Shown: positions 1 to 7,732 of the stretch, piece by piece
How positions within the stretch are numbered: position 1 is the first letter of the stretch
Layout of the letters: each line of letters opens with the position of its first letter
Assembly: GCF_036013915.1 (NCBI RefSeq)
Contig: NZ_CP107899.1
Location: 3,286,001 to 3,350,000 of the forward strand
Source: Streptomyces sp. NBC_00464
GTDB lineage: Bacteria; Actinomycetota; Actinomycetes; Streptomycetales; Streptomycetaceae
DNA length: 64,000 bases
Reading direction: 5' to 3'
Program-made: the position numbers and the translations under genes
Notes under the pieces: model-generated
Seen by the model: the letters and a program-made list of their open reading frames with translations, nothing else
Database searches by the model: none
Told to the model about the DNA's origin: nothing

Positions 1-1590
1 GGGGTCCGTGCCGCCGGTGGTGGAGCCGCCGGTGGGGCCGGAGGAGCTGGGGCCGGAGGAGCTGGAGGGGGGCGGTTGGGGGGTGGTCTGCTGCGGGGTG
101 GTCCGGCCGGTGCCCTGGGTCTGGCTGGGCTGTCCGGCGCCTGCCGCCTGGCCGGACTCGCGGACGCTGTCCGCGGTGGGGGTGGAAGCCCGGTCGGAGG
201 GGGTGCTGGGTGCGGTGCTGCGGGAGGGGGTGGGGCTCTGTCCGGTGGGCGTGTGGGAGGCCTTGCCGCTGCGGGACTTGTCGGGGAGCGGGGAGCCGGG
301 GAGCTGGTTGGTCGGGACGCCGTTCGGGCCGGGGACGGTGACGACGCCGGAGGAGCGGACGGCGCCACCGAGCATGGAGCCGATGAGGAGGGTGAGGCCG
401 ACGACGACGGTGGCGACGGCGGCGCCGCGGCGCAGGACGCGGCGGCGGAGGTCCCAGATCTCGGAGCGGGGGCCGAGCTTGCGCCAGGCTTCGCCGGCGA
501 GGCGTCCGTCGATGGAGTAGACGGGGGCGCCCGCGATGACGAGGGGGCTCCAGGCGGCGAGGTAGATGATGTCGGGCGCGTCGTAGGCGGCGACGGTGCG
601 CCAGCTGACGGTGACCAGGAGGGCGGCGGACAGGAGGGCGCCGATGGAGGCGGCGACGCGCTGCCAGAGGCCGAGGACGGTGAGGACGCCGACGACGACC
701 TGGAGGAAGGCGATGGTGAGTCCGGCGCCGACGGGGTGGGAGAGCGCGAAGTCGCGCAGCGGTTCGGCGAGTGCCCAGGGGTGGAGCGAGGTCAGCCACT
801 TGACCATGGAGCCGCGGTCGCCGCCGTCGAAGTAGACGGGGTCGCAGAGTTTGCCCATGCCGGCGTAGATGGAGATGAAGCCGAGGAAGACGCGCATGGG
901 GAGCAGGACGACGCCGAGGTTCATGCGGCGGCCGGGGTAGTACGCGTGCCGGACGTTGTCGGCGGCGGTGCGTCGGTCGCGGGTGTCCGTGACGTCGTCG
1001 GCGCCGTCGTCGTAGGCGTCCCGGTGGTATCCGTCCCGGTCGTGTCCGTCCCGGTCGTGTCCGTCCGTGTCGTACGGGCCGGGCTCGACGGGGTCGTAGG
1101 CGCCGACGGCCTGGCGCATGGGGGGCAGCAGCGGGCCGCCGGGGCGGCGGGGCCGGTGCGGCGCGGTGATGACGGGGTTGGGCTGGGTCTCTTCGAGGCG
1201 CGGGATGACCTGGGTGCCGGAGCCGCCGCGTCCGCTGTCGAACTCGTAGGCGGGGTACGGCTCGTAGGGGTCGTAGGCGGTGTCGGGCCGGCCCGCGGTG
1301 GAGTTCCGTACGGCCTGGAGGAGTCCGCTGGCACCGGGGTCGCCGGGGGCGGACCTGCCGCTCCACACGACGGGGGCGCGTCGGCCGCGTCCGGCTCCGG
1401 TGCCGCTCATGGCGGGGATCCTGGGCGCTCCGGCGGGGGCCACGCCGCGGAGCCGTGCGCGCTGGCCGGGGGCGAGCTGCACGCGGAAGCTGGCGTGGTT
1501 GACGATGACCTGCGCAGGGTCGCAGTCCACCTTGGTCATGCTCAGGGCGGGTTGTTCGTCGAACCGAGGCGTTCTGGTGTCCACACTCAT
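1..1590 (-). CDS. DoxX-family membrane protein, C-terminus cut by window edge
   Basis: Open reading frame on the minus strand that starts at ATG 1590 and runs off the left edge (530 codons visible). Residues 1-220 are hydrophilic, proline- and aspartate-rich, and include a short repeated HDRDGHDRDGYHRD stretch. From about residue 223 (MNLGVVLLPMRVFLGFISIY) four hydrophobic segments follow the DoxX pattern, including GMGKLCDPVYF. After the last segment the chain becomes a Ser/Thr/Pro-rich tail, probably extracytoplasmic. DoxX proteins are small quinone-linked membrane proteins of uncertain role; the long N-terminal cytoplasmic extension is common in Streptomyces versions. The gene lies downstream of rlmB on the same strand. 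Family call is moderately sure; function is not. Confidence 0.75.
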   Translation of the reverse strand, partial: MSVDTRTPRFDEQPALSMTKVDCDPAQVIVNHASFRVQLAPGQRARLRGVAPAGAPRIPAMSGTGAGRGRRAPVVWSGRSAPGDPGASGLLQAVRNSTAGRPDTAYDPYEPYPAYEFDSGRGGSGTQVIPRLEETQPNPVITAPHRPRRPGGPLLPPMRQAVGAYDPVEPGPYDTDGHDRDGHDRDGYHRDAYDDGADDVTDTRDRRTAADNVRHAYYPGRRMNLGVVLLPMRVFLGFISIYAGMGKLCDPVYFDGGDRGSMVKWLTSLHPWALAEPLRDFALSHPVGAGLTIAFLQVVVGVLTVLGLWQRVAASIGALLSAALLVTVSWRTVAAYDAPDIIYLAAWSPLVIAGAPVYSIDGRLAGEAWRKLGPRSEIWDLRRRVLRRGAAVATVVVGLTLLIGSMLGGAVRSSGVVTVPGPNGVPTNQLPGSPLPDKSRSGKASHTPTGQSPTPSRSTAPSTPSDRASTPTADSVRESGQAAGAGQPSQTQGTGRTTPQQTTPQPPPSSSSGPSSSGPTGGSTTGGTDP

Positions 1591-1754
1591 CTAACCGAGT
1601 GATGTGTGTTTAGGACACTGCCTTGACGGTGTCGAAGTGTCCGAGGCCCGTCAACAGGTGGTGGCGGGGTGCGCCGGGGCGCGCGCGTGTGCGGATGCGC
1701 CCCCGGTGTCACCTCTGCGGCCCCGGTCGGCCGCCGCCCGTGCGGGTGGTCCTG

Positions 1755-1780
1755 CGGGACGGGCCGGGTGGCCCGTCCCG
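1755..1780 (-). terminator. Hairpin downstream of rlmB
   Basis: Perfect 11-bp inverted repeat (1755-1765 and 1770-1780) with a 4-nt loop, nine bases beyond the rlmB stop codon. There is no clear T-tract, as is usual for Streptomyces terminators. It separates rlmB from the DoxX gene. Confidence 0.6.
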
Positions 1781-1788
1781 GCGGTGGA

Positions 1789-2745
1789 TCAGGCGCGGCG
1801 GCGGGCGACCTCGTACATCACGATGCCGGCGGCGACGCCGGCGTTGAGGGATTCGGCGCCGCCCGGCATGGAGATGCGGACGCGGTAGTCGCAGGTCTCG
1901 CCGACGAGGCGGCCGAGGCCCTTGCCCTCGCTGCCGATGACGATGACGACGGGGCCGCCGAGGGCCTGGAGGTCCTCGACGGTGTGCTCGCCGTCGGCGG
2001 CCAGGCCGACGATGGCCAGGCCTTCCTTCTTGTACGCCTCCAGGGCCCGGGTCAGGTTGGTGACGCGGGAGACGGGGGTGCGGGCGGCGGTGCCGGCGGA
2101 GGACTTCCAGGCTCCGGCGGTCATGCCGGCGGCGCGGCGCTCGGGCACGACGACGCCGTGGCCGCCGAAGGCGGAGACGGAGCGGACGATGGCGCCGAGG
2201 TTGCGGGGGTCGGTGACGCCGTCGAGGGCGACGATGAGGGGGTCCTCGCCGTTGTCGTAGGCGGCGGCGGTGAGGTCCTGCGGGTCCGCGTACTGGTACG
2301 GCGGGACCTGGAGGACGAGGCCCTGGTGGTTCAGGCCATTCGTCATCCGGTCGAGCTCGGGGCGCGGGGCTTCCATCAGGTTGATGTTGCCGCGTGCGCC
2401 GGCGAGCTGGAGGGCCTCGCGGACGCGCTCGTCGTTGTCGATGTACTGCTGGACGTACAGCGTGGTGGCGGGCACGCCGTCGCGGAGGGCCTCGAAGACC
2501 GGGTTGCGGCCGACGACCATCTCGGAGGTGCCCTTGACGCCGCCGCGCCGGGGGGCGGGGCGGCGGTTGGCGGCCTGCTTGGCCTTGGCGGTCGCGATGC
2601 GGTTCTTCTTGTGCTTCTTGCGGTCCTCGGCGGGCGGCGTCGGTCCCCTGCCTTCGAGAGCACGGCGTCGGTTACCGCCGCTGCCGACCTGCATGCCCTT
2701 CTTGTTGGACGTGCGGCGGTTCCTGCGCTGGCTGTTCCCGGCCAT
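1789..2745 (-). CDS. rlmB: 23S rRNA (guanosine-2'-O-)-methyltransferase, SPOUT/TrmH family
   Basis: 318 residues. The first ~80 residues are a basic, low-complexity extension typical of actinobacterial RlmB. An SpoU substrate-binding domain follows (from about VVGRNPVFEALRDG). The C-terminal SPOUT methyltransferase domain shows the three family motifs: DPRNLGAIVRS (motif 1 with the catalytic Asn/Arg), VIGSEGKGLG (motif 2) and SMPGGAESLNAGVAAGI (motif 3, knot region). It methylates the ribose of a guanosine in 23S rRNA using SAM. It lies 82 bp downstream of cysS on the same strand, the usual actinobacterial order, so the two are probably cotranscribed. Confidence 0.93.
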   Translation of the reverse strand: MAGNSQRRNRRTSNKKGMQVGSGGNRRRALEGRGPTPPAEDRKKHKKNRIATAKAKQAANRRPAPRRGGVKGTSEMVVGRNPVFEALRDGVPATTLYVQQYIDNDERVREALQLAGARGNINLMEAPRPELDRMTNGLNHQGLVLQVPPYQYADPQDLTAAAYDNGEDPLIVALDGVTDPRNLGAIVRSVSAFGGHGVVVPERRAAGMTAGAWKSSAGTAARTPVSRVTNLTRALEAYKKEGLAIVGLAADGEHTVEDLQALGGPVVIVIGSEGKGLGRLVGETCDYRVRISMPGGAESLNAGVAAGIVMYEVARRRA

Positions 2746-2827
2746 GACCTACCTGTTTCGTTGCTTCAGACGTGCATGCGTATAAGTGAAAGTGTGCCGC
2801 CCGGCGGGCCGGGCGGCACATGGAGGA

Positions 2828-4231
2828 CTACTGGCGCGGGCCGAGTGTCCACCGTGGTCCGGTCGGGCTGTCCTCGATGACGAGGCCGGACTGGTTGAGC
2901 TGGTCGCGGATGGCGTCGGCCGAGGCCCAGTCCTTGCGCTCGCGTGCCGACTGGCGCTGGTCGAGGACGAGGCGTACGAGGGTGTCGACGACGCCGTGGA
3001 GGTCGTCGCCGCGGTCGCTCTCGCCGGCCCAGTGGTCGTCGAGCGGGTCGAGTCCGAGGACACCGAGCATGGCACGGACCTCGGCGAGGCGTGCGACGGC
3101 GGCTTCCTTGTCGTCGGCGGCGAGGGCGGAGTTGCCCTGGCGGACCGTGGTGTGGACGATCGCGAGGGCCTGCGGGACGCCCAGGTCGTCGTCCATCGCC
3201 TCGGCGAAGGCGGGCGGCACCTCGGCGGCGGGGGCGACGGTCTCGCCGGCCTTCTCGGTGACGCGCTGGACGAAGCCTTCGATGCGGGCGAACGCGGACT
3301 CGGCTTCGCGCAGGGCCTCCTCGCTGTACTCGATCATCGACCGGTAGTGCGGGGTGCCGAGGTAGTAGCGCAGCACGATGGGGCGCCAGGCCTTGACCAT
3401 CTCGCTGACGAGGACGGAGTTGCCGAGCGACTTCGACATCTTCTCGCCGGACATGGTGACCCAGCCGTTGTGCACCCAGTACTTCGCGAACTCGTCGCCG
3501 AAGGCCTTGGCCTGGGCGATCTCGTTCTCGTGGTGCGGGAAGATCAGGTCGATGCCGCCGCCGTGGATGTCGAAGGCGGTGCCGAGGTACTTGTGGGCCA
3601 TGGCGGAGCATTCGAGGTGCCAGCCGGGGCGGCCGCGGCCCCAGGGGGTCTCCCAGCTGGGCTCGCCGGGCTTGGACGCCTTCCACATGGCGAAGTCGCG
3701 CTTGTCCCGCTTGCCGGTCTCGTTGTCGCCGGAGGGCTGGCGCAGGTCGTCGAGGTCCTGGTTGGAGAGCTCCAGGTAGCCGGGGAACGAGCGGACGTCG
3801 AAGTAGACGTTGCCGTCGGCCGCGTAGGCGTGGCCGCGCTCGATGAGGCCGCGCATCATCTCGATCATCTCGGTGATGTGGCCGGTGGCGCGGGGTTCGT
3901 AGGTGGGCGGCAGGCAGCCGAGCGCGGCGTAGCCGTCGTTGAACGCGCGCTCGTTCTCGTAGCCGATGGCCCACCACGGGCGGCCCTGTTCGGCCGACTT
4001 GTTGATGATCTTGTCGTCGATGTCGGTGACGTTCCGGACGAACGTCACGTCGTAGCCGCGGTAGGCGAACCAGCGGCGCATGATGTCGAAGTTCAGTCCG
4101 GACCTGATGTGCCCGATGTGCGGGGCGGCCTGGACAGTAGCGCCACAGAGGTAGATCGAGACGCAGCCCGCTGTGAGCGGGACGAAGTCACGGATCTGCC
4201 GGGCGCTGGTGTCGTACAGGCGAATAGTCAC
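2828..4231 (-). CDS. cysS: Cysteinyl-tRNA synthetase
   Basis: 467 residues, the normal bacterial CysRS length. The sequence shows the class I signature PHIGH near residue 38, a zinc site made of the early LCGAT cysteine, WHLECSAMA and HHENEIAQ, and the second signature KMSKSLGN. The enzyme charges tRNA-Cys in the cytoplasm. The start ATG 4231 (MTIRLYDT) is standard for the family. Together with rlmB downstream and ispF/ispD upstream this is a conserved actinobacterial block, here interrupted by the metal-type transporter operon at 4.3-9.2 kb. MshC is a CysRS paralogue, but the length and the intact C-terminal anticodon-binding region favour CysS. Confidence 0.96.
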   Translation of the reverse strand: MTIRLYDTSARQIRDFVPLTAGCVSIYLCGATVQAAPHIGHIRSGLNFDIMRRWFAYRGYDVTFVRNVTDIDDKIINKSAEQGRPWWAIGYENERAFNDGYAALGCLPPTYEPRATGHITEMIEMMRGLIERGHAYAADGNVYFDVRSFPGYLELSNQDLDDLRQPSGDNETGKRDKRDFAMWKASKPGEPSWETPWGRGRPGWHLECSAMAHKYLGTAFDIHGGGIDLIFPHHENEIAQAKAFGDEFAKYWVHNGWVTMSGEKMSKSLGNSVLVSEMVKAWRPIVLRYYLGTPHYRSMIEYSEEALREAESAFARIEGFVQRVTEKAGETVAPAAEVPPAFAEAMDDDLGVPQALAIVHTTVRQGNSALAADDKEAAVARLAEVRAMLGVLGLDPLDDHWAGESDRGDDLHGVVDTLVRLVLDQRQSARERKDWASADAIRDQLNQSGLVIEDSPTGPRWTLGPRQ

Positions 4232-4294
4232 GCCTCAAGGGTAGTGGGCGCGCACCAGTGCCCAGCGACCCCTTGGGCGATTGCGTGGACAGTT

Positions 4295-4325
4295 GTTACG
4301 GCTCCGGGCGGGCCGGAGCCGTAAC
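4295..4325 (-). terminator. Terminator hairpin at the end of the ABC/MFS/PPOX operon
   Basis: Perfect 13-bp inverted repeat (4295-4307 and 4313-4325) around a 5-nt loop, 19 bases beyond the stop of the PPOX gene and before cysS. It fits a rho-independent-type stem ending the four-gene operon and isolating it from cysS. Confidence 0.65.
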
Positions 4326-4344
4326 GGGTGATCGTCCGGGGCGT

Positions 4345-4749
4345 TCAGACGCCTCCGACGACCTTCCGGGGCGTGATCCGGACGACGACACGGGGGTCGT
4401 CGTCGGCGGATGCGGGGTTGAAGTCGGCGTACTTCTTGCCGGTGTACTTCTGTGACAGCTCGTCGATGAGTTCCTGTCCGCCTTCGGTGGTGAGGCTGGC
4501 GGTGCCGCGGATCTCGGCGTAGGTGTACGGGGCGTCGAAGGGCTGGACGACGACGGAGACGCGGGGGTCGCGGGCGAGGTTCTGTTCCTTGCGGCGGCCG
4601 GTGGTGGTGGAGATGAGGACGTCGTCGCCGTCCCGCTTCACCCAGACCGGGGACACCTGGGGGCTGCCGTCGGGCTGGACGGTGGCCACGGTGACAAAGA
4701 CCGGGGTGTCGAGCAGTGCCTTGAGTTCGGGGGAGAGTGCGGCGGTCAT
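4345..4749 (-). CDS. PPOX-class FMN/F420-dependent split-barrel protein
   Basis: 134 residues with the pyridoxamine-5'-phosphate-oxidase-like split-barrel pattern: LDTPVFVTVATVQPDGSPQ, PVWVKRDGDDVLISTTTGRRKEQNL, DPRVSVVV and YAEIRGTASL. Actinobacterial members bind FMN or F420 and reduce or bind small molecules; the substrate cannot be told from sequence. The start ATG 4749 overlaps the stop of the preceding MFS gene as ATGA (4746-4749), with a strong AGGAGG about 9 bases upstream, so it is translationally coupled as the last gene of the operon. An upstream extension of the frame is antisense noise inside the MFS gene. Confidence 0.85.
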   Translation of the reverse strand: MTAALSPELKALLDTPVFVTVATVQPDGSPQVSPVWVKRDGDDVLISTTTGRRKEQNLARDPRVSVVVQPFDAPYTYAEIRGTASLTTEGGQELIDELSQKYTGKKYADFNPASADDDPRVVVRITPRKVVGGV

Positions 4750-6011
4750 GGCGTACGTCCTCCTGAGCGGGTCGGTGATGCCTTCAGGCCTACCCCAACC
4801 TCTCGCCCTCCGCCCCGCTTCCCGTCGACGCCCCTCGGAAGGGTCAGTGCCAGGGCGGCGCCCGTGAGGGGAATGGCGGCGAGGACGGCCCAGCGGGCGG
4901 GTGCGGGGGCGTCGAGGAGGGCGCCGGTGGCGGCGCTGCCTCCGAGGACGGCGAGGCCGGAGACGGAGGAGAGCGCTCCGGTGGCCAGGCCCAGGTGCCG
5001 GTCGTCGACGAGGTCGGGTACGAGGCCGCGGGCGGCGGGCACGAGGAGCATCTGGCCGAGGGTGAGGAGGACGACGAGGGCGGCCGGGGGCAGCAGTCCG
5101 GCGGGGCCGGCCGGGGTCAGGGGTACGGCGGCGAATCCGGCGGCGACGGTGGCGAGGCCGGCGACGAGGGCGGTGCGCGGGGCGAGCCGTTGGGCGGACC
5201 AGTGGGTCAGGGGCAGCTGGGCGAGGACGACGAGGAGGGAGGAGAGGGCGAAGAACCAGCCGAGGGCGGCCTGCGATCCGGTGGTGCGCTGCACCTCGGC
5301 GGGCAGCGAGAGGTAGAGCTGGTTGTACGCGACGAGGTAGCTGCTGTACGCGAGGCAGAGCAGCAGGAACGGGCGGCGGGCGAAGACGTGGCGCAGCGCG
5401 CCGCGGTGTGCGGCCGTCCGGGTGACGGGGGCGCGGTGCGGCATGTGCCGGGCGTGTCCGGCGAGGACGGCGACGAAGACGAGGACGCCGGCGAGGCAGG
5501 CGGCCCGGAAGCCGGCGTCGAGCAGGACCAGGAGGGAGCCGAGGAGGGGGCCGAGGAAGGCGCCGGCCTGTCCGGCGGCGGAGAACCGGGCGAGTACGTG
5601 GGCGCGAGGGGTGCCGGTGCGCTGTTCGTGCCGGACGGCTTCGCGGGCGGTTTCGGATTCGACGGCGGGTGAGAAGAGTGCGGCGGCGAATCCGGTGAGC
5701 AGGACGGCGCCGATGACGGTGGCGGTGGAGTCGGCGAAGGCCAGCCAGCCGAAGCCCGCGATGCGCAGGGCGCAGCCGGTGAGGACGACGGGGCGGGGGC
5801 CGTAGCGGTCGGTGAGGGCGCCGCCGATGACGAAGAGGCCCTGCTGGCTGAAGGTGCGGAGGCCGAGGACGAGGCCGATGAGCCAGCCGGCCATGCCGAG
5901 GCCGGTTCCGAGGTGGGTGGCGAGGTAGGGCAGGACGGCGTAGAAGCCGGTGTTGAACGCGAACTGGGTGGTGGTGAGGAGGCGGAGGTAGGGGGTGGTG
6001 GTGGAGCTCAT
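4746..6011 (-). CDS. MFS transporter (12-TM, DHA1-like)
   Basis: 421 residues from ATG 6011 (MSSTTTPYL). About twelve hydrophobic segments are visible, with the MFS motif-A equivalent GGALTDRYGPRPVVL after the second segment. The start overlaps the stop of the ABC permease as ATGA (6008-6011), and its own stop overlaps the PPOX start, so it sits inside a tightly coupled operon. Such MFS proteins usually export small molecules. In metallophore loci (for example the staphylopine cnt cluster, established knowledge) an MFS exporter accompanies a peptide-type importer; that parallel is my inference here. The longer frame reaching 6161 runs into permease coding sequence and was not used. Confidence 0.8.
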   Translation of the reverse strand: MSSTTTPYLRLLTTTQFAFNTGFYAVLPYLATHLGTGLGMAGWLIGLVLGLRTFSQQGLFVIGGALTDRYGPRPVVLTGCALRIAGFGWLAFADSTATVIGAVLLTGFAAALFSPAVESETAREAVRHEQRTGTPRAHVLARFSAAGQAGAFLGPLLGSLLVLLDAGFRAACLAGVLVFVAVLAGHARHMPHRAPVTRTAAHRGALRHVFARRPFLLLCLAYSSYLVAYNQLYLSLPAEVQRTTGSQAALGWFFALSSLLVVLAQLPLTHWSAQRLAPRTALVAGLATVAAGFAAVPLTPAGPAGLLPPAALVVLLTLGQMLLVPAARGLVPDLVDDRHLGLATGALSSVSGLAVLGGSAATGALLDAPAPARWAVLAAIPLTGAALALTLPRGVDGKRGGGREVGVGLKASPTRSGGRTP

Positions 6012-7732
6012 GCGGGGCGTTTCCGGGTTCCACGGCCTCGTACCGCTGCTGCGGTGAGGGCGGCCAGGGCGCCGAGGACGGCGAGTGCGGCGGCGGGGGC
6101 GAGGACGGACCAGGGGGCGCGTTCGGCGTAGGGGAGGTTTTCGGAGAGCATGCGCCCCCATTCGGGTGAGGGGGGTGCGGTGCCGAGGCCGAGGAAGCCG
6201 AGGGAGGCGAGGGCCAGGGCGATGGCGGGGATGCGCAGGACGGCGTGGCGGGCGACGGGGGGCAGGACGCCGGGCAGGAGGTGGCGGCGCAGCAGGTGGA
6301 GTCGTCCGGCGCCGAGTGCGCGGGCGGCGGTGAGGTGGGGGGCGGCGCGTTCCTGGGCGTACAGGGCGGCGGTGTGGGCGGCGAGGGGTGCCCAGGCGAC
6401 GGCGGTGACGGCGGCTGCGGCGCTCCAGGGGCCGGGGCCCGCGATGCCGGCGACGACGAGTCCGGTGAGGATCGCGGGCAGGGCGTTGGCGGTCTCGGTG
6501 AGGGCTCCGGCGCGTACGGCTCCGAGGGCGAGGCCGATGAGCAGGGTGGCGGCGGAGACGGCGACGGCGGTCAGGACGGTGCGGGCGGCGCCGTGGCCGA
6601 GGCGGGCGAGGACGTCGCGGCCGAGGGAGTCCGTGCCGAGGGGGTGGGCGGCGGAGGGGCCGGCGAGGCGGGCGGCGGCGTCGATGTGGAGCGGGTCGCG
6701 CAGGAGTCCGGCGAGGGTGACGGCGGCGAAGAGTGCGGCGAGGAGGAGTGCGCCGGTGATCAGGGACCGGCGTGCGCGGGCGGCGGGCGGGACGAGTGCG
6801 GGCAGGGCGCCGGCGGTCAGGGCGGGGCCGAGCAGGGCGCGGGAGGTGAGGCGGGCGGCCAGTCCGGCGGCCGTGCCGAGGAGCAGGAGGAGCAGGACGC
6901 AGGCCTGGAGGACGGGGAGGTCCTGGGCGAGGGCGGCGGACAGTGCGGTGGAGCCGAGCCCGGGAATGGCGTAGAGGGTTTCGACGGCGACGGCTCCGCC
7001 GGTGAGGCCGACGACGACCATGCCGAGCTGGGGCAGCAGTCCGGGCAGGGTGCGACGCAGGGCGTGGCGGGCGGTGCGGTGTCCGGGCAGGCCGGCCGCG
7101 GTGGCGGCGCGGGCCCAGGGTTCGGCGAACGCGGCGGGCAGTGCGTCGTCCAGGAGCCGGCCGAGGAGGGCGCCGGCGGGGATGCCCATGGCGAGGGCGG
7201 GCAGCACGGTCTGTGCGGGGGTGCCCCAGCCGAGTGCGGGGAGCCAGTCCAGCCGGACGGCGACGACTGCGGCGAGGACGGCGGCGATGAGGAATTCGGG
7301 GAGTGCGGCGAGGACGGCGGCGCCGGTGCCCGCTCCGGCGGTGACGATGCGGTGCTGCGTTCCGCGGCGCAGGGTGCGGGCGGCGAGGGCGGCGGCCGTC
7401 AGGAGGGCGACGGCGAGGGAGACGCCCATGAGGGTCAGGGAGACCCCGAGGGCGGATATCGCGTCGGGGGCGACGGGCTGTCCGGAGACCCAGGAGGTGC
7501 CGAGGTCGCCGTGGAGGAGTCCGGCCAGCCAGTTGCCGAGGACGTGGAGGGGCCCGCCGTCGAGGCCGGTCTCGGCGCGGATGGCGTCGAGGGTCTCGGC
7601 GGTGGGCGGCCGGTCGGCGTACCGGGCGTGCAGGATCGTCAGGGCGGGGTCGGTGCGGGTGAGCCGGGGCAGCAGTCCGATGACGGCGACGACCGCGAGG
7701 AGTGCGGTGAGCCGGCCGGCGAGGCGCTTCAC
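6008..7732 (-). CDS. ABC transporter permease, fused two-domain (DppB-DppC type)
   Basis: 574 residues from GTG 7732. The N-terminal half looks like a DppB/OppB permease: VLHARYADRPPTAETLDAIRAETGLDGGP, GDLGTSWVSGQPV, and an EAA-like loop RAATAAGLPGHRTARHALRRTLPG. The C-terminal half looks like DppC: HPLGTDSLGRDVLARLGHGAA, a second loop ARALGAGRLHLLRRHLLPGVLP, and FLGLGTAPPSPEWG. The two halves, normally separate proteins, are joined by a linker near residues 290-320. The start overlaps the substrate-binding gene stop as GTGA (7729-7732). No ATPase gene of this family lies in the operon or window. Likely substrate: a peptide-like or metal-chelate ligand. Confidence 0.85.
   Translation of the reverse strand: MKRLAGRLTALLAVVAVIGLLPRLTRTDPALTILHARYADRPPTAETLDAIRAETGLDGGPLHVLGNWLAGLLHGDLGTSWVSGQPVAPDAISALGVSLTLMGVSLAVALLTAAALAARTLRRGTQHRIVTAGAGTGAAVLAALPEFLIAAVLAAVVAVRLDWLPALGWGTPAQTVLPALAMGIPAGALLGRLLDDALPAAFAEPWARAATAAGLPGHRTARHALRRTLPGLLPQLGMVVVGLTGGAVAVETLYAIPGLGSTALSAALAQDLPVLQACVLLLLLLGTAAGLAARLTSRALLGPALTAGALPALVPPAARARRSLITGALLLAALFAAVTLAGLLRDPLHIDAAARLAGPSAAHPLGTDSLGRDVLARLGHGAARTVLTAVAVSAATLLIGLALGAVRAGALTETANALPAILTGLVVAGIAGPGPWSAAAAVTAVAWAPLAAHTAALYAQERAAPHLTAARALGAGRLHLLRRHLLPGVLPPVARHAVLRIPAIALALASLGFLGLGTAPPSPEWGRMLSENLPYAERAPWSVLAPAAALAVLGALAALTAAAVRGRGTRKRPA

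Noticed and set aside
2786..4324. 512-residue plus-strand frame opposite cysS
   Set aside because: Antisense shadow; cysS has HIGH and KMSKS motifs on the other strand.
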